From JBBIGV01 sp037447335 (GTDB lineage Bacteria > Bacteroidota > Ignavibacteria > Ignavibacteriales > Ignavibacteriaceae): a DNA stretch of 12,000 nt. Location of the stretch: NCBI GenBank assembly GCA_037447335.1, contig JBBIGV010000087.1, positions 1 through 12,000 on the forward strand. Direction: 5' to 3'. Shown piece after piece: positions 8,363 through 12,000 of the stretch. The notes beneath the pieces were generated by a model. That model searched no databases, was not told where the DNA came from, and was given only the letters and a program-made list of their open reading frames with translations. A program made the translations under genes and the position numbers. Numbering within the stretch: the stretch's first letter is position 1; the number at the start of each line of letters is the position of its first letter.

Positions 8363-8857
8363 ATGAAAGACACAATCTATAATTATTCTGCAACATCAAT
8401 TGAAGGGAATGAAATAAGCTTTTCGGATTATAAAGGAAAGGTTTTATTGATCGTTAACATAGCAAGCAACTGCGGCTTTACCCCGCAATACAGTTCTCTT
8501 CAAAAGCTGTATGAAGAATACAAGGATGACGGGTTTGAAATATTAGCATTTCCCTGCAATCAGTTTGGCAAGCAGGAACCGGGCAGCGATGATGATATTA
8601 AGTTATTCTGTGAAGAAAAATATAAAATCTCTTTTCCGCTTTTTACCAAAGCGGATGTTAATGGAAAAAACGAATTACCGCTATTTACTTTTTTAAAACA
8701 TGAACAACCGGGAGCGCTGGGCATGCAGGATATCAAATGGAATTTCACAAAATTTCTTATTGATAGAAAAGGCAGCGTAGTTAAAAGATATGCTCCTTCT
8801 ACAAGACCTGAAAGGATCGGGAATAAAATATCAGAGTTATTAAAGCAACAGCGCTAA
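8363..8857 (+). CDS. Glutathione peroxidase family (thioredoxin-dependent type) peroxidase
   Basis: This 164-residue protein has the normal length and full motif set of bacterial glutathione peroxidase homologues. The peroxidatic residue is C37 in NIASNCGFTPQY (cysteine, not selenocysteine). The other tetrad members are Q71 (within FGKQEPG) and W126-N127 in IKWNFTKFLIDRKG. C65 lies in LAFPCNQFG. C83 (LFCEEKY) sits where thioredoxin-dependent members carry the resolving cysteine, so reduction by thioredoxin rather than glutathione is likely. It has no signal peptide and is probably cytoplasmic, reducing hydrogen peroxide and organic hydroperoxides. AAGG at 8352-8355 stands 7 bases before the ATG. 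Its promoter must lie in the roughly 200-base gap shared with the divergent aminopeptidase gene. Its stop overlaps the stop of the convergent Nudix gene. Confidence 0.93.
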   Translation: MKDTIYNYSATSIEGNEISFSDYKGKVLLIVNIASNCGFTPQYSSLQKLYEEYKDDGFEILAFPCNQFGKQEPGSDDDIKLFCEEKYKISFPLFTKADVNGKNELPLFTFLKHEQPGALGMQDIKWNFTKFLIDRKGSVVKRYAPSTRPERIGNKISELLKQQR

Positions 8858-9480
8858 TCAAAAAATGTTTTTCTGCCGGGGTTTAAAAGGTGTTCTTTTA
8901 TTTCATTAATATGCTTTAGGTTTGTCCTGTGATGAGACAATGGGGGAAGGCTTTCAAACGAAAAGAATGCAGCATCAAGAGTTTCATTGCTTGGTTTTGC
9001 TTCACCGCTAATCAGCTTGCAGAGAAATACAATTTTAAATGCGTGAAAAAATTCCAGGTCGTGTTCCGAGCGGTTAGCATCAAAAACACCGATTACCTTA
9101 ATGGGTTCAACTGTGAACCCGCTTTCTTCCTTAGTTTCGCGAACTGCCGTTTCGGAAGGGTGGTCACCAACATCAGCCCAGCCGCCGGGCATTGTCCATC
9201 TTTTATCCATACTTTCCTGCACAAGTAAAATCTTACCATCATTTATTACTGCGCTCCTCACATCAATTTTGGGTGTTGCATAACCAGGATGAGTAAGAAA
9301 CAATTTCTTCACATCTTCTTCATCAAGATGAGAGCAGGCTGAGGTAATTTCAGCGGCAATACCTGCAAGTCTTTCATAGCGCTGCCGGTCATACTCAGAA
9401 TTACAGAACGCAAGTCCTGATTGGCTAAGTGCCTGGACCTCACGCGCCCATTGAAGCCATCGAACGGATTTTTTGTCCAT
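8854..9480 (-). CDS. Nudix hydrolase with N-terminal helical domain (CDP-choline pyrophosphatase-like)
   Basis: From ATG 9480 the product is 208 residues. A GTG four codons upstream (9492) is possible but has no better ribosome site, and homologues begin a few residues before the WLQWA motif. Residues about 7-60 (WLQWAREVQALSQSGLAFC ... YDRQRYERLAGIAAEI) resemble the N-terminal helical domain found in Nudix enzymes of the Bacillus cereus CDP-choline/ADP-ribose pyrophosphatase type. The Nudix box is at 100-122: G100, then D106 where glutamate is usual, then R114-E115, E118-E119 and G121, giving Gx5Dx7REUxEExG. The family uses divalent metal to cleave a pyrophosphate linked to X; the likely substrate is CDP-choline or ADP-ribose, by analogy only. 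It is convergent with the peroxidase gene, with overlapping stop codons. Confidence 0.88.
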   Translation of the reverse strand: MDKKSVRWLQWAREVQALSQSGLAFCNSEYDRQRYERLAGIAAEITSACSHLDEEDVKKLFLTHPGYATPKIDVRSAVINDGKILLVQESMDKRWTMPGGWADVGDHPSETAVRETKEESGFTVEPIKVIGVFDANRSEHDLEFFHAFKIVFLCKLISGEAKPSNETLDAAFFSFESLPPLSHHRTNLKHINEIKEHLLNPGRKTFFD

Positions 9481-9587
9481 AGTCTTTTTCACTTCATTTC
9501 AAATCTAAACAAATATGTGTTTAAATATTTATAAAAGTTTTAATTATTTTAGACGCGAGGGAGTAAACTTATTTATCAAATAGTTAC

Positions 9588-9592
9588 AGGAG
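9588..9592 (+). promoter_or_regulatory. Ribosome binding site of the membrane protein gene
   Basis: AGGAG lies 5 bases before ATG 9598, a strong and well-placed site that supports this start and suggests the gene was functional at least recently. Confidence 0.7.
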
Positions 9593-9597
9593 TCTTT

Positions 9598-10059
9598 ATG
9601 GAACCAATCATTTCCCACTGGCTTCCGATAGTGCTGTCAGCAGTTGCAGTATTCATTATAAGTTCTGTAATACATATGGTATTCACTTATCACAACAGTG
9701 ATTTCAGTAAGCTGCCTTCAGAAGCTGAAGTAATGGATGACCTGCGAAAAGCCAACTTACCACCCGGCAATTATATGATGCCGTACGCATCAACAAACAA
9801 AGAGAGGCAAACGCAGGAATATATTGATAAGATGAACAAAGGACCTGTTGCTTTTATAAGGGTTTTTCCAACAGGTCAATTTAAAATGGGAGGCACTCTT
9901 TTCCAGTGGTTCGTGTATTGTATAGTTGCAGGTGTGTTTGCCGCATACATAGCCGGGCATTCGCTGCCATCCGACGCATCCTACCTTCAGGTACTCAGGA
10001 TTGCCGGGGCAAGTGCATTTGCAGGCTATACGCTTGCATTATGGCAAAATGCAATCTAG
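9598..10059 (+). CDS. Small integral membrane protein, probably truncated by an in-frame TAG
   Basis: I do not recognise a named family. The 153-residue frame has a membrane segment at about 8-29 (WLPIVLSAVAVFIISSVIHMVF), a soluble middle part (about 31-98) with conserved-looking motifs LPSEAEVMDDLRKANLPPGNY and GPVAFIRVFPTGQFKMGGTL, and two further membrane segments at about 103-120 and 128-149. It ends at TAG 10057-10059, yet the same frame continues open for 30 codons (10060-10149) to TGA 10150-10152 and encodes a fourth hydrophobic segment. The natural protein was therefore probably about 184 residues with tryptophan (TGG) at position 154. It lies divergent from the Nudix gene after a 117-base gap. 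Possible explanations are a recent nonsense mutation, a sequencing error or read-through. Confidence 0.8.
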   Translation: MEPIISHWLPIVLSAVAVFIISSVIHMVFTYHNSDFSKLPSEAEVMDDLRKANLPPGNYMMPYASTNKERQTQEYIDKMNKGPVAFIRVFPTGQFKMGGTLFQWFVYCIVAGVFAAYIAGHSLPSDASYLQVLRIAGASAFAGYTLALWQNAI

Positions 10060-10152
10060 TTTACACAAAACTGGAAAGCCACTTTAAAATCAACCTTTGA
10101 TGGTTTGGTATATGCACTATTTACCGGAGGAATATTTGGGTGGTTGTGGTGA
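10060..10152 (+). pseudogene. In-frame C-terminal continuation of the membrane protein after the TAG
   Basis: Reading on from TAG 10057 in the same frame gives 30 sense codons before TGA 10150-10152. They begin FTQNWKATLKS and continue as a hydrophobic Phe/Gly/Leu/Trp-rich segment (FDGLVYALF, GGIFGWLWW). The charged NWK motif followed by a membrane helix has the character of coding sequence and completes an even number of membrane segments. A single G-to-A change in a tryptophan codon would explain the break. Confidence 0.7.
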
Positions 10153-10401
10153 TTAAATTTTAGTTGCTCGACGGCTGATTGGAGCAATGGTCTAAACAAC
10201 CACAATAATGGATGTCATTTGTCAATCGCAGAATGCCGCTTATTTTTTAACACATAGGCACATAGAAAACATAGAAATACATTGACTATGTGCCCTATGT
10301 TTCTACGTGGTTAAACATCTATTTAGTTCTTTTGGCAAAACTATCTTTCGAAGTTAGGATACACCAAAAGAAATTAGCTAAAGCTGCAAAGTTTCAATCC
10401 A
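10153..10401. other. 249-base intergenic stretch, no gene; contains a palindrome
   Basis: No open frame here looks coding. It holds the large imperfect palindrome described separately (10246-10315) and a shorter inverted repeat, TCTTTTGG (10328-10335) against CCAAAAGA, about 30 bases apart (10366-10373). With the left arm of the insertion sequence (10402-10621), the gene-free interval is about 470 bases. Confidence 0.5.
10246..10315. repeat. Large imperfect palindrome (hairpin-forming repeat)
   Basis: CACATAGGCACATAG at 10251-10265 pairs almost perfectly with CTATGTGCCCTATGT at 10286-10300 around a 20-base loop. Outside this, TTTAAC near 10246 pairs with GTTAAA near 10310, leaving an internal unpaired TTCTAC on the right arm. 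The loop itself contains another ACATAGAAA. From memory, similar 'cacataggcacatag' hairpins are dispersed repeats in Bacteroidota-like genomes, but I cannot verify that here. It may serve as a terminator or a non-autonomous palindromic element. Confidence 0.6.
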
Positions 10402-10448
10402 GGGCTGTCCAAAAAGTAAGGAACGATAATTGAAAATAATAGAGAGAG

Positions 10449-10462
10449 ACTTCTGAAAAATT
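10449..10462 (+). repeat. Inner terminal inverted repeat of the IS, left copy
   Basis: The 14 bases ACTTCTGAAAAATT match perfectly, in inverted orientation, the stretch 11841-11854 near the transposase start. Flanking bases AGAG before it resemble TAGAA on the other side. Confidence 0.65.
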
Positions 10463-10585
10463 TGGATATTTAATAGAGAACTCATTTAATCGATTTTTTT
10501 GAGAATTTATCGGAGCTTGCACTATAAATTTATTTGTGTTTTTTGTTCTTTGACATAACTTGCTTGACGGCAGTCAGGTTGAAAA

Positions 10586-10604
10586 CTAAATTAAACTAAT
10601 TTAG
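10586..10604 (-). terminator. Hairpin downstream of the transposase stop
   Basis: CTAAATTA and TAATTTAG form an 8-pair stem with a 3-base loop. On the minus strand it begins 17 bases after the transposase stop at 10622 and is followed by TTTTC, so it may terminate the transposase transcript. The stem is AT-only except for its end pair and would be weak. Confidence 0.4.
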
Positions 10605-10696
10605 ATGGTTACTTTAACATCTTAACCTGTTGCAGTTATTAGTTTTCTAATGTTGTAAACCAAGGCTGCCATTATAAATTCAAATCGGTTTCGCCT

Positions 10697-10727
10697 ATGG
10701 GCTTCGTCTTCGACTACGCCCCATTAT
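10697..10727 (+). repeat. Hairpin element E (subclass 2), near the transposase 3' end
   Basis: The 23-base core 10699-10721 starts GGGCTTCGTC and ends CTACGCCC, pairing GGGC with GCCC and GTC with GAC around a 3-base loop. It is preceded by AT and followed by an unpaired C and ATTAT, so AT/AT extends the stem past a bulge. It interrupts the transposase between SYYDL and RNRFEF. The net insertion is about 31 bases, which shifts frame. Confidence 0.75.
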
Positions 10728-10789
10728 TAAGTCATAGTAACTGCACCTTTGATAATTAAGGATTCGCTTCATATACGCAAATGGTCTTT

Positions 10790-10821
10790 CTTGAACGGGC
10801 GAAATTATAAATGAAGCCCTT
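10790..10821 (-). repeat. Hairpin element C (subclass 1), at the catalytic Glu codon
   Basis: This 32-base copy reads, on the minus strand, AAGGGC, then a variable AT-rich centre with ATT pairing AAT, then GCCC, G and TTCAAG. It interrupts the transposase exactly between RNKVE and RPFAYMK; taking out 32 bases restores the canonical VERPF. It lies in the opposite orientation to elements A and B. Confidence 0.8.
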
Positions 10822-11227
10822 CAACTTTATTCCTTACGCTTGAAAGTAATTGGTTAAGTTTTATCTCTGATTTACTCAAAGGCTTATTCCGGTATCCTTT
10901 CGATAGTATGCCGTCGAAAATATTTCTTTTCTCCAATTTCTTTCTTCTGTTTTTATTCGCGTAGCCTTTATCGGCAAAGAAAGCTTCTTCGGAATAATCT
11001 ATCAATTGATCAAATTGACTTGAATCGTGGATACTGGCTTTAGTAAATCCAACTGTTTTGATAATCTCGCTGTCTTCATCTATTGCTATATGTCCTTTAT
11101 AACCATAGTAGGTTTTACCTCTTTTTTTTGTGAAGTCGGCATCTTTATCCCTATTGCTGGTAGAAGTAGCTTGCGCTTGTTTTATTGTTGCATCTACTAT
11201 GGTTCCTTTCCCAACTATTAGATTCAA
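10805..11227 (-). pseudogene. Catalytic-core fragment of the IS5 transposase
   Basis: This is the longest uninterrupted piece of the broken transposase, about 140 codons if read from a TTG at 11227. It contains GKGTIVDATIKQ (first catalytic Asp), KGKTYYGYKGHIAIDEDSE-like substrate motifs, FFADKGYANKNRRKKLEKR (second Asp) and SSVRNKVE with the catalytic Glu. Immediately after that Glu the frame enters hairpin element C, adding GLHL before a stop. The genuine frame enters from further upstream (FYEFNKQLKS) after element A, so the apparent start is not real. Confidence 0.8.
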
Positions 11228-11256
11228 GCTCTTTAGTTGTTTGTTGAATTCGTAAA

Positions 11257-11288
11257 AAGGGCTTCGTCTTCAACTACGCCCGTTCAAG
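11257..11288 (+). repeat. Hairpin element A (subclass 1), mid-transposase
   Basis: This 32-base copy runs from AAGGGC to GCCC, G and TTCAAG on the plus strand, with core 11259-11281. It splits the transposase between ELDKKL and FYEFNKQLKS and brings in the TGA that ends the N-terminal fragment. Deleting 32 bases (or 29, if a flanking AAG is counted as a target duplication) restores the frame. Confidence 0.8.
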
Positions 11289-11541
11289 ATAATTTCTTAT
11301 CCAATTCAAGGCGAGCAAAGATTTCACGATAACGGCAGATAGTTGTTTCATCTGGTATTGAATCCAGGCTGTTTAAGTCAAGAAATATTTGAAAGCTGCG
11401 TCTATCTGCTATTTCTTCTTCCAATCTTGGGTCGGAAAGGTTATAAATAGTTTGCAGAATAAAGCATTTGACTATAACCAGTAAATCTATTGTTCTTCTA
11501 CCGGCTGGCGAAGGGCTTTGTCTTTGACTTCGCCCGTTCAA
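11284..11541 (-). pseudogene. N-terminal-half fragment of the IS5 transposase
   Basis: This 85-codon piece begins inside hairpin element B, which is translated as NGRSQRQSPS, and continues into genuine transposase sequence: PAGRRTIDLLVIVKCFILQTIYNLSDPRLEEE and IPDETTICRYREIFARLELDKKL. These are the conserved N-terminal motifs of the family that precede the catalytic core. It stops at a TGA created by the CTTGAA end of element A. Confidence 0.8.
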
Positions 11542-11542
11542 G
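11511..11542 (+). repeat. Hairpin element B (subclass 1), in the transposase N-terminal region
   Basis: This 32-base copy has the same AAGGGC and GCCC-G-TTCAAG ends as element A but a diverged centre (TTTGTCTTTGACTTC). The inner GTC/GAC pairing is kept. It interrupts the transposase between KENNS and PAGRRTIDLL. Confidence 0.8.
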
Positions 11543-11576
11543 AGTTATTTTCTTTTTGCTTTGATATTATTTCCTC

Positions 11577-11608
11577 TAATAGGCTTCGTCTTCGACTACG
11601 CCTCATTA
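11577..11608 (+). repeat. Hairpin element F (subclass 2), in the transposase N-terminal region
   Basis: The core 11581-11603 is identical to that of element E except that its outermost pair is A-T instead of G-C (AGGC with GCCT). TAAT on the left pairs with ATTA on the right, past one unpaired C at 11604, giving a total of 32 bases. It interrupts the transposase between LLKPI and LEEIISKQ. Confidence 0.78.
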
Positions 11609-11713
11609 AATTGGTTTAAGGAGTTTTGCCCAATCAATCTTTGATTTTATTATTTCTAATGCTTGTTTGCTTTGAGTTTTAATATGTTTATTGAATGTAT
11701 CATTTGCTGCTGA

Positions 11714-11745
11714 CTTGAATGGGCGAAATTATAAATAAAGCCCTT
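11714..11745 (-). repeat. Hairpin element D (subclass 1), near the transposase start
   Basis: This 32-base copy on the minus strand runs from AAGGGC to GCCC, A and TTCAAG, with the same ATT/AAT centre as element C. It interrupts the transposase after NNVDLFTK, 14 codons from the ATG, so translation starting normally is derailed almost at once. Confidence 0.8.
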
Positions 11746-11784
11746 AGTGAACAGATCGACATTATTTATTTTGTTGCTTCTCAT

Positions 11785-12000
11785 TTTAAATCCTTGTTTT
11801 GTGCAGCCAATGCTATTTAAATTTTTAATTAATGTCAATTAATTTTTCAGAAGTTTCTAATAGTAAAACTGCATCAGGGCAGAGGTGGTATGGAAAAGAA
11901 GATAGGAGAGTTAAAACATCAGATAAATTTAAGTCATTTACCTTGCGGACAGTTTAATGCAAATTCTGAGTCTGTAAAATAATTTGTGTAAATGGGATTT
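11785..12000. other. IS right arm and flank, no gene recognised
   Basis: This stretch contains the inner inverted repeat (11841-11854), about 55 bases not matched on the left arm, and the outer CTGTCC match at 11947-11952. The extra block is bordered by similar short repeats, AAAACTGCATCAG (about 11866-11878) and AAAACATCAG. The last 47 bases lie outside the element and show no recognisable coding sequence. Confidence 0.4.

Larger units (their letters stand above)
10622..11784 (-). pseudogene. IS5-family DDE transposase, broken by six short hairpin insertions
   Basis: Translated piecewise, the minus strand gives one complete transposase. It starts at ATG 11784 (MRSNKINNVDLFTK), runs through the YNLSDP and IPDETTICRYRE motifs, the catalytic D in GTIVDAT (11192-11194), the second D in FFADKGY (10970-10972) and E in RNKVE (10820-10822) followed by RPFAYMKRILNYQRCSYYD, and ends RNRFEFIMAALVYNIRKLITATG with stop TAA at 10622. 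The frame is shifted at each of six hairpin elements (11714-11745, 11577-11608, 11511-11542, 11257-11288, 10790-10821, about 10697-10727). With these removed the frame is continuous, about 323 residues, the usual size for the family, and has no other stop or frameshift. An upstream in-frame ATG at 11838 is possible. As it stands it should not yield active transposase by ordinary translation. Confidence 0.88.
10402..11953 (-). mobile_element. IS5-family insertion sequence, transposase frame interrupted by six hairpin inserts
   Basis: The element holds one DDE transposase on the minus strand. Its left end reads GGGCTGTCCAAAAAGTAAGG (10402-10421). The right end, read on the minus strand from 11953, is ACTGTCCGCAAGGTAAATGA; the shared CTGTCC and about six further positions mark imperfect terminal inverted repeats. 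A second inverted match, ACTTCTGAAAAATT, occurs at 10449-10462 and, inverted, at 11841-11854. The distance between outer and inner match is about 39 bases on the left but about 93 on the right, so the right end carries roughly 55 extra bases. No target duplication is evident. Exact boundaries are uncertain, and the inner pair could be the true ends. Confidence 0.75.

Noticed and set aside
10057..10059. Genome-wide TAG recoding as explanation for the amber codon
   Set aside because: Three other convincing genes in the window (cysteine-cluster protein, aminopeptidase P, Nudix hydrolase) end normally at TAG.
10697..11745. CRISPR-like array formed by repeated 'gggcttcgtc' motifs
   Set aside because: Copies are in both orientations, spaced from about 35 to over 400 bases apart, and the sequence between them is transposase coding sequence, not spacers. 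There are no cas genes.
11656..11838. Separate 60-codon hypothetical gene on the minus strand
   Set aside because: Its middle is the genuine transposase N terminus (MRSNKINNVDLFTK) and the remainder is out-of-frame reading through hairpin element D.

Overview
The window looks like a chromosomal piece of a low-GC Gram-negative bacterium, most plausibly from the Bacteroidota/Chlorobiota/Ignavibacteria side of the tree. That placement is an inference from protein style, AT-rich intergenic DNA, mostly weak Shine-Dalgarno sites and the presence of a tripartite outer-membrane efflux system. No rRNA or tRNA gene is visible.

Layout. 180-545 (-) is a small YkgJ-type cysteine-cluster protein, with a GC-rich foldable patch just past its stop. 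After a 405-base gap, 951-6554 (+) is a tight three-gene efflux operon: TolC-like outer-membrane channel, lipoprotein periplasmic adaptor and RND inner-membrane pump. The intergenic gaps are 31 and 11 bases, and an AT-rich hairpin follows. Together these would move substrates from the inner membrane/periplasm to the outside; the substrate cannot be read from the sequence. The pump lacks the charged TM4/TM10 residues of the AcrB proton relay. 6778-8160 (-) is an aminopeptidase P-type M24 metallopeptidase. Divergent from it, 8363-8857 (+) is a thioredoxin-type glutathione peroxidase, which ends tail-to-tail, sharing bases with its stop, against a Nudix hydrolase of the CDP-choline pyrophosphatase type (8854-9480, -). 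9598-10059 (+) is an unrecognised membrane protein cut by an in-frame TAG. The same frame stays open for 30 more codons encoding a fourth membrane segment.

From about 10153 to the end the window is accessory DNA. A large imperfect palindrome at 10246-10315 is followed by an IS5-family insertion sequence (about 10402-11953) with its transposase on the minus strand.

The most unusual signal is in this IS. Its transposase frame is interrupted six times by roughly 30-base hairpin elements that share one architecture, occur in both orientations and appear nowhere else in the window. Four are exactly 32 bases with conserved ends; two form a second subclass with different flanks. Taking all six out on paper restores one uninterrupted frame of about 323 residues with all three DDE catalytic residues and no other damage. 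This suggests a burst of a tiny palindromic mobile repeat into one IS or, more speculatively, sequences that are skipped or removed during expression.
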